A DNA stretch of 64,000 nucleotides from Cydia pomonella (Eukaryota; Arthropoda; Insecta; Lepidoptera; Tortricidae): NCBI RefSeq assembly GCF_033807575.1, contig NC_084723.1, positions 5,709,247 through 5,773,246 of the forward strand. Reading direction: 5' to 3'. Under the pieces are notes generated by a model. That model saw only the letters and a list, made by a program, of their open reading frames with translations, had not been told where the DNA came from and searched no databases. Numbering within the stretch: position 1 is the first letter of the stretch; each line of letters begins with the position of its first letter. Positions 1 to 11,627 of the stretch are shown here, one piece after another. The position numbers and the translations under genes were made by a program.

Positions 1-409
1 TTAACGTTTGTGGTAATCCTACCACACTGTTACTAGCCAAATCAGAGTTAACTTAATTTAACTATATGCAGAGGCGGTACTAGACGTGGGCGACGTAGGC
101 TGCCGCCTGCGGCCTCGCGGTCCGAGGGGCCTCGCGCCTCAAACAAATATCGGACACAACGGAAAAATGTTCGTTACGTCCTTCGCCACCAGAGGGCCTC
201 GATAAATGTACCTTGCCCACATAAAATTTTGGTCTTACCCCGCCACTGACTATATGTACGTATAGACGCGCCTCACCCGAGACAAACGCACGCGCAACTT
301 CGATAGACGTCCAAGGTCGCATGGGCTTGTTTACACAGACCACTTCACCACTTATAGATAGGTGGCAGTCCTCAACTGTGCATTTCTTCAGAAACTTCCC
401 AGTTAACTA

Positions 410-560
410 TCGCCTGCAATATTTCCGAACCGAAACCTTTAAACCTTCAAGAAAACAGCGTATACTCCCATCTTAAACGTCGGGAAACCAATCCCTCGAA
501 TATTGTCCATAGGCAGGTAATGCTTAGCATTATGAGATTCATCCGCTCATTACCCACCTA
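410..560 (+). mobile_element. Decayed LINE 3' fragment
   Basis: CGCCTGCAATATTTCCGAAC and the following CTTCAAGAAAACAGCGTATACTCC-like stretch resemble the fragment at 56765-56820 (CGCCTGCGGTATTTCCGGAC). The frame is broken. Confidence 0.5.
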
Positions 561-606
561 TATCATAAAAAAACCGGCCAAGAGCATGTCGGGCCACGCT
601 CAGCTC

Positions 607-1243
607 AGGGTTCCGTAGTTACTCTTCCGTCATAATAAGCTAAACTGGAGCTTAAAGTATAGTAAATTGTTAACCAAGGGATGAAACGGTATCTTTCACG
701 CGAGTTAAACAACTAGGCAAATTTGCATAATCAGTACCTAATTAATTAAAGTAAGTCTTTTTACTATGAAGGGGAAACTTTTTGCGATAACTCAAAAACA
801 GCTAAACTGATCATATCCGCTATAGTTTTCTTAAGCTCTACTTCCAAGATTTTTTTCATATTTTTTGGACCTATGGTTCAAAAGTTAGAGGGGGGGGGGA
901 CACATTTTATTTTTCTTTCGGAGCAAATATCTCCGAATATATTCACTTTATCAAGAAATGTTTGTTGAAGACCCCTATTAGTTTTGAAAGACCTTTCCAA
1001 CGATATCCCTCACTGTAGGGTTGAAGCAAAAAAAAAATTCACCCCCACTTTACGTGTAGGGGAGGTACCCTAAAAAAAATTAAATTTTTAGATTTTATTG
1101 TACGACTTTGTCGGCTTTATTGATTTATATATCCATACCAAATTTCAGCTTTCTAGCACTAACGACCACGGAGCAAAGCCTCGGACAGACAGACAGACGG
1201 ACATGGCGAAACTATAAGTGTTCCTAGTTGACTACGGAACCCT
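607..1243. mobile_element. 637-bp element with GGTTCCGTAG inverted ends, copy 1
   Basis: Ends AGGGTTCCGTAG (607-618) and CTACGGAACCCT (1232-1243) are perfect inverted repeats. A CAGACAGACAGACGGACATGG stretch precedes the right end. The same right part occurs at 35749-36149 and 53636-53702. No coding frame. Confidence 0.75.
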
Positions 1244-1384
1244 AAAAACGATCTAATTTCTTCGAAAAGGTACGACTAGTTTTGTATGGACCCGCCTAAA
1301 GTCATCGCGTTCAAGATAATCAAACAACAAAACTTTGGTTTGTTATTGGTCGTGTCTTATCTTGCCAAGTTTCTTGCCAGTCCC

Positions 1385-1480
1385 ATTCTGGGGTACAATT
1401 TAGGAGGGATTTAAATCTTCACAGATCAAAGGTGTAGGGTTAGAGCCGGTGTAACTTTATTTGACGTTCATAAGCTATGG
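1385..1480. repeat. Interspersed repeat shared with 62740-62835
   Basis: GGTGTAGGGTTAGAGCCGGT and TTTATTTGACGTTCATAAGC are the reverse complement of sequence at 62740-62790; the GGGATTTAAATCTTC neighbourhood also matches. It reaches to about 45 bp below the donor of NELF-A exon 7. Confidence 0.7.
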
Positions 1481-1523
1481 TTATATGCCTACTTGAAAAA
1501 TCAACTATCTTGGTATTACATAC

Positions 1524-4500
1524 CGGTTTGATATTCTGCAGCAGCACAGCCTTGCCCCCGGGCTGCAGCAGCACCGCAGACGTGTTGAGGAGTGTCGGCG
1601 CCGACAGCAGTAGTGGTTTCGTCCCGCCCTGGCCCGCTATCAGTAGTTTGCCTTGTTGGCCGATCACGATCGGTTTCGCACCGGTGCTCTGTGAAAAAAA
1701 CAATATAATTAGAAATGGATCATTTTAGCTTGGCAGGGCAGTGTTAGTAGTATTACATAATTTCCTCACACACAAAACAGGCAGTGTAGACGTGTGTTTT
1801 CCTCGGCCGAGACATATCTACACTGGCCGTTTTGTGCGTGAGGAAATTGCTTCGCGCGTATGCTCGCTCAGTGTGGACCCGGCTATTGAGCTGAAATTTC
1901 GCATACATATGTAAATTGGATGACAATGCAATATTATGAAGACATGGAGCTGATTTGATGATGGCGACGTGGTGGTGTTTGGGTTTGTTAGAATTGTCTC
2001 TGTGAATATTGAAAATTGAATAGTGAAAAGTACAGTCAGTGATAAAAGCTTGTACCAAAAATTGAAATTTTGCCAAAAACTTATTATGGACTATGGTTAT
2101 ACATAGATTTTTCCTTTTCTATGATAAGGGGTGTCAAAAATAGCTTACACCGGGCGTGTGTGCGTAAACGAGCACGTTATATTGTGTTGTAAAATGAGAA
2201 TTCTCATAAGACATGTCACACTGCCTATGTGCCGTATGTGTGTACGAAGTAAAGCATATCTAATGAGACAAACAGGCTGCGTGCTTCGACGCGTGTACCA
2301 TGTGCCAGTATTACGTGTGTGCGTCGTAAATGTAGAGGTGTCCGTAATTTGGTGTCACAGGGGTGTTGTATATACGTTAACGCATACGTGCCGCCATTCA
2401 ATTGGTGTCGCTCGGTCTTAAATAGTTACGGATTTAGAACATAGCGTATGCTGCCTGCAATATGGCAACATCTCAAAATATTTATGTTTATTGGAGATTA
2501 AATGTAAATAATAAAGTTAAGTTTCCTTTAACAATTTTGGTGCCCAAGGGGCCGTATTGCGGGCACCATACGATGATAAAGTCTAATTTTAAATGAAAAA
2601 TACACGTTTGTAGGGGACAGATCGTGGATCGCTCTTCAAGTGTGGTAGATTTCCTGCGATGACACTGGTGATTAGTAAGTAAGTAAGTAAGTAGGTGGGT
2701 GGGTGTACGAATAGAGCCGTTACCTGCACGAGCATGGGGCTGGGCGGCGCGCGCTCGGCGGCGGGCGGCGGCGAGGCGCGCGGGGGGGACGCCGCGGGCT
2801 CGGCCGGCGCGGCTGCGGGGACATTATGCTTTAACACACTTATTCCTCAAAATATCTATGCTTCAATCTAAGTAGGAGAGGCTAGCATGCAAAAACGATG
2901 AAACGATGAACGATTTAAGTAGAAAGACGCTTGGTACATAACGCAAACGCTAATGTATAAAGTTACTGGATTATACACCGTGTTTTAATTGAATTTCGTT
3001 AACTCCAGGGTATGGGTATGTACGTTTAAGGAAACTAAATGTAATAGATAATTAAAAAAAAAAAATGTCATATTTTTTGTTTTTATAAAAAGTAATTAAA
3101 TGTTGCATATAGCGTTGCTGTAACATGAGCCTTACATTTAATCCAACCAAACAATTGAAAACTGTGACATATCAATGTCATTTCGACGAGATATTATTTA
3201 CGTTTAGTAGCAAATTTATACACTCTCACTCACTAATCAATATGTAAACAGGCCCTAAGGTATGTGTATACGCTCGTGAGGGCCTTATAACATAAAAATA
3301 AAGTATTGATTATCTCCGAAATGGAGTTAATTGGAATACCGGTGTCTTAGAGAAAGTTACTTAATTTAAGTTCAGGAATGCACCCTTGAAATTAACGGAA
3401 ATAAAAAAAACACGGTGTATAGTATTAATATGTGATCAAGTATCACATATTAAACCTACCCTACATTTGTAGTCAAGACGTGATCCGTGAATCACGACCC
3501 ATGTTTTGTTGTGCAGTAGTAACTTTTAAGTGTGCTCGTAGAGCATGAAGTAGATCGGTTGTTGCGTTTTGCTAAATTTGACTCAATTGCTTGCTACAGA
3601 TAATGCTAGATGTCACTTATGTCAAAGTTAGTCGCGTTCACGATTTCTGGATTGATCACTACGATTCTTTTATATTTTATAAATTCGTTGTAAAAACTTA
3701 GTTGTTTACTTTCCAATTCTTTGTTATACTCATTAGTTATGTGTCATTTTTTAATATTTATTTTAAATATTGTCTAACGCTAAAAAAAGCGCTGGTGGCC
3801 TAGCGGTAAGAGCGTGCTAATATTAATACCCGAGCAAGCAAAAGATGCCAAAATTGAGCCACGAGCGTAACGAGTGGTTCGAGAAGTGGTATCTTTAAGC
3901 CTTGCGAGGGTTTCAAGGTACGAGGATTAAAAAACAACTTTGCCCCTTGCTAAACAAATAACTACTTTTATTAAAAACTTTATTACACAACATATTAAAA
4001 AAATACAAATGTCGGACTTAATCTCTCAAGACACCTTACCAGCCACTCTATAATTCAGCCATTAATTCACAAGTAGTACTCACTGGTGTGGTTGTCCTCC
4101 TGCTTGGGCATCTGGTAGTTGTTGAGGCCGCGCGCGTAGTCGGGCGGCTGTAGTCGAGTAACTGCTAGTTCCTCCACAAGTACCGTCGTGTGACACAAGT
4201 AGTACTCACTGGTGGGGTTGTCCTCCTGCTTGGGCATCTGGTAGTTGTTGAGGCCGCGCGCGTAGTCGGGCGGCTGTAGTCGAGTAACTGCTAGTTCCTC
4301 CACAAGTACCGTCGTGTGACACAAGTAGTACTCACTGGTGTGGTTGTCCTCCTGCTTGGGCATCTGGTAGTTGTTGAGGCCGCGCGCGTAGTCGGGCGGC
4401 TGTAGTCGAGTAACTGCTAGTTCCTCCACAAGTACCGTCGTGTGACACAAGTAGTACCCACTGGTGGGGTTGTCCTCCTGCTTGGGCATCTGGTAGTTGT

Positions 4501-7500
4501 TGAGGCCGCGCGCGTAGTCGGGCGGCTGTAGTCGAGTAACTGCTGGTTCCTCCACAAGTACCGTCGTGTGACACAAGTAGTACTCACTGGTGGGGTTGTC
4601 CTCCTGCTTGGGCATCTGGTAGTTGTTGAGGCCGCGCGCGTAGTCGGGCGGCTGTAGTCGAGTAACTGCTGGTTCCTCCACAAGTACCGTCGTGTGACAC
4701 AAGTAGTACTCACTGGTGGGGTTGTCCTCCTGCTTGGGCATCTGGTAGTTGTTGAGGCCGCGCGCGTAGTCGGGCGGCTGTAGTCGAGTAACTGCTGGTT
4801 CCTCCACAAGTACCGTCGTGTGACACAAGTAGTACTCACTGGTGGGGTTGTCCTCCTGCTTGGGCATCTGGTAGTTGTTGAGGCCGCGCGCGTAGTCGGG
4901 CGGCTGTAGTCGAGTAACTGCTGGTTCCTCCACAAGTACCGTCGTGTGACACAAGTAGTACTCACTGGTGGGGTTGTCCTCCTGCTTGGGCATCTGGTAG
5001 TTGTTGAGGCCGCGCGCGTAGTCGGGCGGCTGTAGTCGAGTAACTGCTGGTTCCTCCACAAGTACCGTCGTGTGACACAAGTAGTACTCACTGGTGGGGT
5101 TGTCCTCCTGCTTGGGCATCTGGTAGTTGTTGAGGCCGCGCGCGTAGTCGGGCGGCTGTAGTCGAGTAACTGCTAGTTCCTCCACAAGTACCGTCGTGTG
5201 ACACAAGTAGTACTCACTGGTGGGGTTGTCCTCCTGCTTGGGCATCTGGTAGTTGTTGAGGCCGCGCGCGTAGTCGGGCGGCTGTAGTCGAGTAACTGCT
5301 AGTTCCTCCACAAGTACCGTCGTGTGACACAAGTAGTACTCACTGGTGGGGTTGTCCTCCTGCTTGGGCATCTGGTAGTTGTTGAGGCCGCGCGCGTAGT
5401 CGGGCGGCTGTAGTCGAGTAACTGCTAGTTCCTCCACAAGTACCGTCGTGTGACACAAGTAGTACTCACTGGTGGGGTTGTCCTCCTGCTTGGGCATCTG
5501 GTAGTTGTTGAGGCCGCGCGCGTAGTCGGGCGGCTGTAGTCGAGTAACTGCTAGTTCCTCCACAAGTACCGTCGTGTGACACAAGTAGTACTCACTGGTG
5601 GGGTTGTCCTCCTGCTTGGGCATCTGGTAGTTGTTGAGGCCGCGCGCGTAGTCGGGCGGCTGTAGTCGAGTAACTGCTAGTTCCTCCACAAGTACCGTCG
5701 TGTGACACAAGTAGTACTCACTGGTGGGGTTGTCCTCCTGCTTGGGCATCTGGTAGTTGTTGAGGCCGCGCGCGTAGTCGGGCGGCTGTAGTCGAGTAAC
5801 TGCTAGTTCCTCCACAAGTACCGTCGTGTGACACAAGTAGTACTCACTGGTGGGGTTGTCCTCCTGCTTGGGCATCTGGTAGTTGTTGAGGCCGCGCGCG
5901 TAGTCGGGCGGCTGTAGTCGAGTAACTGCTAGTTCCTCCACAAGTACCGTCGTGTGACACAAGTAGTACTCACTGGTGGGGTTGTCCTCCTGCTTGGGCA
6001 TCTGGTAGTTGTTGAGGCCGCGCGCGTAGTCGGGCGGCTGTAGTCGAGTAACTGCTAGTTCCTCCACAAGTACCGTCGTGTGACACAAGTAGTACTCACT
6101 GGTGGGGTTGTCCTCCTGCTTGGGCATCTGGTAGTTGTTGAGGCCGCGCGCGTAGTCGGGCGGCTGTAGTCGAGTAACTGCTAGTTCCTCCACAAGTACC
6201 GTCGTGTGACACAAGTAGTACTCACTGGTGGGGTTGTCGTCCTGCTTGGGCATCTGGTAGTTGTTGAGGCCGCGCGCGTAGTCGGGCGGCTGTAGTCGAG
6301 TAACTGCTAGTTCCTCCACAAGTACCGTCGTGTGACACAAGTAGTACTCACTGGTGGGGTTGTCCTCCTGCTTGGGCATCTGGTAGTTGTTGAGGCCGCG
6401 CGCGTAGTCGGGCGGCGGCGACGCGGGCGCGGCCGGCGCCGGCTTCTTGGCCGCGGCTGCCGCTTCTTCGAGCTCTGCAAACATAATTAATAAATAAATT
6501 ACCAATCACACATATTTTAATATTTAAAAATTACTAAAAAAAAATCAAAAAAACCTCTACTGCATGTCATATAACATTTGAAGTTTAAGATTTTATAACA
6601 TATATGGCTTTGTTGTTGAATTCTGAAGGGTACCGTGGATTTGATGCTAGTCACATCTAATGGCATTTGGTGGGGCCTTTAGAAGGAACCAAGCTCACAC
6701 TCTCAGCATAAGCATAAAATCGGCTGATAAGCGATGTCTCTCAGCTTGATACCTCCCTCTGTGTAGTGTCAAGCGGAAGCCAATTAAATTCATTAAGCTT
6801 AGGCTTCCTCTAAATTTCAAAACTTTCTTCTGATTTTTTTTATAAGTGGTATAGAATAGAGAATAGAAATGAGTAACCGTTCTTGCGTCTCCTCTTGGCG
6901 TGAGCGTGAGCGATGGGCTGGTCGGCGATGTCGAGCAGCTTGATGCCGGCGCTGCGCGGCGGCAGGCGCGCCGCGGCGGGCGCGGGGCGGGCGGGCGCGC
7001 CGCCCGAGCGCGCCGCCCAGCGCGACGGCAGCCCCTTCAGCGGCGCTGGGCAGGACAGGCCAGATTACAACGTATACTATGCCCCAGGACTCTCATTTCA
7101 AACACAGACGGAGAGAATCGTAATGTCTTACGCTAGTACTAGCATTCGACAAGAAAGGGATGAATATAATTTTCCTCATTCTCACTGACTGACAAGTTGT
7201 GTTTGCCAGACTATAAATTATAATAGACTAGGACGGTAAAATAACAAATGTCTCAGATAAGATCAAACATGTGATCTGAAATTCTCTTCTTTACGAACAG
7301 AGGTGTGAGTACTATCTTTTGATCAATGGAGGCGCAAAAAATAATTGTCATCATAATACTACCACATAACTGTAATAGTTATTTACGATACAAGTGCAGA
7401 AAATAGGAAATTCGCAACGAGTGGTGATAAATTAAAACACGACCGAAGGGAGTGTTTTAAATCGACACGAGTTGCGAATTACCTATTCGCACGTTAACCG

Positions 7501-10500
7501 TACAACGTATTACAATACATATCATACATATGGCTCTCATAAAATTTCGCCATATGCACGGAAAGTGCTCATTCCCGCAAAATTCCCGTTCCCGTGCGGG
7601 AAAGTAGCACCATTTGTTCTTAATAAATTCCAACCACGCCTCCTATCCTCTTCAACACATTTAGCCTGATTACAGCTCACTGCCACTGCTTGTTGCTCCT
7701 TTTACATGGACCATCAATCGGGCACTGTCATCAACACATAAAACGCCCCGAATTACGACGTGGTCTTTTAAAATATCACATCTTAAATTACTTAGTATAT
7801 AACTAAACCATTTTGTATTGGAAATAAGTACTTAAAAATTGTAATGCTGAAAACTTTGTATTCGCAGCAATATATTGTCAGATGACAACCAAAAATTCCT
7901 GTTTAAAAAACAAAACACAAAAATCTATCTTGTTTTATTAATAGTTATTGTTCACTATGGCTCTGAACTTATAGAAATTAGGTGGGTCCACACAGAGCTG
8001 TATGTGCGAGGAAAACGCACGTCTACACTGGCCGGTTTGTGTGTGAGGAAATTGCCTTGCCCGTATGCTCGCTCTGTGTGGACCCGGCTAATACTGAAGT
8101 TTGGTTGTATTGAGGCTTGCATGCTATTTTTTAATACAATATCAACCAACTCACTAGTATCGGTCATCTTCCTCGGCATGCCACGGCTCCGGACAGGAAC
8201 AGTTGGGGCCTGAGCCTTCTTCTGGTTGGCCTGCACCTCGGCCGCCTTGGCTAGCAGTTCACTCCGGAGTGCCACAGACTTGGGCTTGCGTTTTAATGTG
8301 AAGTGTTTTACTGGGTTTGCTTGTTGGCCGACCTAAAAGAGTTAGGTAATTTCAGAAAAAAAATTCATAACATTATGCCCAGTTATTTTACCCCATAATT
8401 ACTCCTCACACTCCTAGAGACTCAAATCAGCTTCCTAGCATTTATACAGCAATGAGAGAGCTGTTTTTAGTATATGACATTAAAGTTATTTTCTTTTAAT
8501 TAAAAGAGTAGCATTTGGACGTCAGTTATGGAAAGTGGAAAGGACCCACAACCCACCAAATACTGAATAAAATTTGATCTATCTGTCAAAAAGAAAAGAC
8601 ATTCTTTTTTAAATGTCAATTTTTTGAGGGTCCTTTGTTCTAAACCAGGGATCACCAATTAGTGACTTCAGGGGTCCGGTTTTTTGTTTTTAAAATAATG
8701 TATAGGTCTGCGGTCTGGATCCAGAGCACAGTCTGCCATTTGATGACCCCTGCTCTAAACGATATCCAACTGTGACACTAATGGAATGCTCTAATGAGCA
8801 AGGTTAACTTAAAACAATACTATTAATTTACTTACCACAGATACTAAGGCATTTTTATTCAAATATAGGCACTCTAATGGCAACAACCCCAGTTCAGAAT
8901 GCTTAGCCAAGGCTTTCCGGAGCTCCCCGATCATGTCACTGAATATGGGCCGAGTCTCGTCGAACTCTGCTATCTCAGTGTTAAGGGTGCCCTGTGAGGG
9001 GAATGTTTTGAGGACCTCGGCCAGCATGGCAACCCAGAGGTCCGAGTCGACCGCTGCCACTTCAATGATCTCTTCCAATTCATTTCTCCACTGAAATTAA
9101 TTGTTATGACATTTTACATGGAGTCAATAGGAGTGATTGCAATGCAACCATGGGGTTGCACTGGAGGCATCCCTCGAGGTTATATGTACAACCTTTACAC
9201 TAGCTACTTGGAGCTTTGATGGAATGCATAATTACCCTAATAGACCTTCATAGTTGTTTGTTACATGGCTTTGTGATAGTAAACACAATAAACAACTATG
9301 TTTTCAACAGTGTGATAATGTGTTCCCAGACCTCATTAGCAGAGAAAGTACATTGACCTCATTTTGCAATCTATCCAGGACCATAATCAACAGTTTAAAA
9401 AAGTTCAACAACACATAACAACTCATCTACACCATCCATCTTCATATCTTAACATTCATTACCACCATCACCTTTCATCAACATCATCCCAGTGTCACAT
9501 AATTAATTCATTAGAGATATAAAACATCCCACAGACCTTACGGATCCAGCCGCCCGTACACTATGCGGGGACTGGACCCAAAATTTTAAACGCATAATAA
9601 ATAAAAAAAAATAATAATAATGTGTTCGTAATTTTATATTATGTGTCTATATGTATATAATAGTTTTCCTTCAGTTGATCTATATGCTAATGCATGCACT
9701 GCTGCAAAATATTCAAGGTGTAACATTGATATTATATGTAAGTGTTTGTCTTACGCTGTACTTTTATAATGATGTAAAAACCCAATATTAGAATGTGCAT
9801 AGGGTTAATTTGAATTTATATTGATAGGATGATGGACAAAAGCTTGAAATGTTAACAAGATAGTCTATGACACAATGTAGGGCAGGTAAACATATGTTCA
9901 CATAAAAACACCCCGTTTTGAAAAAAAATACAGGGGACATATAATTCACAGTCTGAGCATGAGAAATGCATGTAAGCACAACAATATGCATATGAGATCG
10001 CTGTTTAGCGATAAGTCCGCCTGTTGTTACCTACCAATGTGTATATGTAATCAATTTCTGTATCTGTTTTTTATGTAGTGTGCAATAAAGAATTTTATTA
10101 TTATTATTATTATTATTATGCACCTAGTGCATTTATGCATGCCCTGAACAAATGGATTTGTCCTTGAATTGGGTACTAAGTGGAAACGTCAGATTCTAGG
10201 TTATAAACACAAGCAAAATATAGGCCAGGCGGCAGCGTCCAACTGGGTATCACGAGAAAACTAGTGTTAAATATAGTCCTTTTGTCCAAACCAGCATTCA
10301 TTCATGTAAGAAAGAAATATGTAATAATAAAATACTAATTTGTTTATCGGTGTTTTAATCCAAAATGTACCAAGATTTTAGCATATCTAACCGATTCTGA
10401 AGTACAATTTTATAATATATAAATATTGATATGGTAAATTTACAAAACATTTCAATTATTGTAATAAAATTATGATATGACAACAAAACTACTACATACA

Positions 10501-10824
10501 TGATTGTTATGCGTCTCTTTCAAACTTATGATCAGCTCACGGATCAGAAAGAGATATAAAACACAATATAGTTACGCAAAACCATAGAACATCAAAGAGA
10601 GAAAAGTTACATACCTCTTCAACATTTCTGCGCGGGATATGAAAGAAACTCAACAATAATTTTAATTTCACTTGTGTTTGTAAATCTGGAAAACAATCTT
10701 TAATATTCTTTAACACTTCAGCATTTAATTGTGTACAAATTGAACCAGTTGTCCAGGAATCGTTCGATGTTCCGAGTTTATTATGGAGCCACAAGGATGT
10801 GTCACTATCCCGCACGTTCGCCAT
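1524..10824 (-). CDS. Nelf-A: Negative elongation factor A (NELF-A), seven exons, 3' end outside window
   Basis: NELF-A is a subunit of the NELF complex, which holds RNA polymerase II in promoter-proximal pause. Exons in gene order: 10824-10615, 9090-8836, 8332-8155, 7045-6878, 6474-6352, 2812-2724, 1688-1524; all have GT..AG introns and matching phases (396 codons). The start at 10824 gives MANVRDSDTSLWLHNKLG, the conserved N-terminus of insect NELF-A; an upstream in-frame ATG at 10890 adds 22 residues and is less likely. Seen in order: the N-terminal helical domain (exons 1-2, with PLECLYLNKNAL), VKHFTLKRKPKS and SRGMPRKMTDT (exon 3), TPLKGLPSR and GIKLLDI followed by basic KRRRK (exon 4), PDYARGLNNYQ (exon 5), a Pro/Ala-rich exon 6 and a Gly/Gln-rich exon 7. 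The conserved C-terminal segment expected for the family is not in the window. Exon 5 carries a 19-copy tandem array at its donor, so the exact exon end is uncertain. Recognised from remembered family sequence, not a search. Confidence 0.93.
1761..1880. mobile_element. GTGTGGACCC palindromic MITE, copy 1
   Basis: TTCCTCACACACAAAACAGG and CCGTTTTGTGCGTGAGGAA form inverted arms. The right part (CTACACTGGCCG to GCTCAGTGTGGACCC) is shared with 7984-8085. Confidence 0.7.
2974..3419. mobile_element. TACACCGTGTTT element, full copy in NELF-A intron 6/5 region
   Basis: 446 bp with inverted ends TACACCGTGTTTT and AAACACGGTGTA, flanked by TA. Internal landmarks: CAATGTCATTTCGA, AACAGGCCCTAAGG and CACCCTTGAAATTAACGG. 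Related copies are at 21356-22002, 31949-32299 and 50335-50472. No reading frame; a non-autonomous DNA element. Confidence 0.8.
3785..3830 (+). mobile_element. Truncated tRNA-derived SINE head in a NELF-A intron
   Basis: GCGCTGGTGGCCTAGCGGTA followed by AGAGCGTG is a tRNA-like head with box A. No box B or tRNA fold follows, so it is a SINE relic, not a tRNA gene. Confidence 0.5.
4084..6413. repeat. 19-copy 126-bp tandem array over the NELF-A exon 5 donor
   Basis: The unit is 126 bp in direct orientation; donor positions run from 6352 to 4084, exactly 18 periods apart. On the minus strand each unit has 64 bp of exon 5 (from PPDYARGL to the donor), the donor GTGAGTACTACTTGTG, then about 46 bp of filler ending ACTCGACTACAG, which resembles a splice acceptor. 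Upstream of the first copy is unique exon 5; downstream of the last copy intron sequence resumes after ACTTGTG, so filler is present only between copies. Copies are nearly identical. Five adjacent copies share one change (GAACCAGC instead of GAACTAGC, Leu to Pro in the reading frame), which suggests recent local expansion. 126 is a multiple of three and the NELF-A frame stays open through all copies. Confidence 0.95.
7385..7515. mobile_element. Palindromic repeat shared with 54388-54513
   Basis: ACGATACAAGTGCAGAAAAT..TTAAAACACGACCGAAGGGA..CGAATTACCTATTCGCACG. The inverted counterpart lies at 54388-54513. Confidence 0.75.
7984..8085. mobile_element. GTGTGGACCC MITE, copy 2 (NELF-A intron 3)
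   Basis: Inverted ends GGGTCCACACAGAGC and GCTCTGTGTGGACCC; internal CTACACTGGCCGGTTTGTG. It starts 70 bp past the donor of NELF-A exon 3. Confidence 0.8.
8646..8752. mobile_element. 107-bp hAT-type MITE in NELF-A intron 2
   Basis: Inverted ends CAGGGATCACCAA and TGATGACCCCTG, flanked by 8-bp repeats TTCTAAAC and CTCTAAAC (7 of 8 identical). No coding capacity. Confidence 0.75.
9995..10125 (+). mobile_element. LINE/SINE 3' tail in NELF-A intron 1
   Basis: GCGATAAGTCCGCCTGTTGT, then GTGTGCAATAAAG and an (ATT)n tail. This tail type ends many lepidopteran non-LTR elements and SINEs. A related tail lies at 62180-62250 (TTAAGTCCGCCTTTTGTACG, then GTGCAATAAAG). Confidence 0.6.
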
Positions 10825-11627
10825 CTTGCAACTGAGATAGTGACGTGCCACTGTTGACGCATCTGCATTTAGCCATGTGCTATTTGACATAATCGATATT
10901 ATTTTATCGTTAAACGATGCAACTTATATTACAATCAAGTTACAATATGCAGCGGAACGAGTTAGAAATATCTCTAGCACCTTTTAACGGAACGTTTAAC
11001 TTCTTGCATTAGATTGGCCATCGTTAGCCCAATATGTGCACCAAGCGTTACTAATATTTATCAAAGATTTGTCAATTTCATTCTTGCAATAACTGAAAAT
11101 TAAAGATTATTTTATCACGTGGATAACGCTATACTTGCTGCTTGCTGAAAAAACTTAAGTGATAACACTGCCTATCGTTTCGCCTTTATTTTAAAATTTA
11201 TGACTGTTCTACTGGTTTCCTAATGAGACGAGCAATAAAGAATATTAAATTATATCAAATGTACATTTTCAAATTAATTTTCTAAATTAATATTAGCGTT
11301 AAGTAAAAGTTTTTAATTTCTTTTATGTTTATAATTTCATAAATTTCTCGATATGTTTTAACCAAAGTCGACATTTGCCCATCACTAGTAATTGTCTATG
11401 GAAATTAAACACGTTTCGCGGCCATTCGCGCCAAAACACCGAGGATCGAGTAACGGGTTGTATCGATAGTTATTTAGAACGCACGAAACATTAGGCGTCA
11501 CAGTGACGTTTTAAGCAATGACTGAAATAGTATCGCGCCATATTTAAACTGAATCGATTTTGCTAGGAGATTTTATTGATTTAATTTGTATTTTAATAAT
11601 AAAATAATAGAACGGTATTCATCGATA
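10825..11627. promoter_or_regulatory. Shared head-to-head promoter region of NELF-A and the LRRC27-like gene
   Basis: These 803 bp separate two divergent start codons. They contain four ATCGAT motifs (10892, 11462, 11553, 11621). The one at 11461-11468 is the full palindrome TATCGATA, identical to the DREF-binding element (DRE) of housekeeping promoters in Drosophila. No TATA box with convincing spacing was seen for either gene. Transcription start sites cannot be placed from sequence alone. Confidence 0.55.

Noticed and set aside
80..343. An 87-codon minus-strand frame as the NELF-A C-terminus
   Set aside because: Its sequence lacks the conserved NELF-A C-terminal motif and no acceptor in the right phase was found. 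More likely repeat-derived.
4067..6505. An 812-residue minus-strand frame as a separate repeat-protein gene
   Set aside because: Its start (MVIYLLIMF) is intron sequence before the NELF-A exon 5 acceptor. Only the exon part is certain coding; the remainder is kept as a possible in-frame extension.
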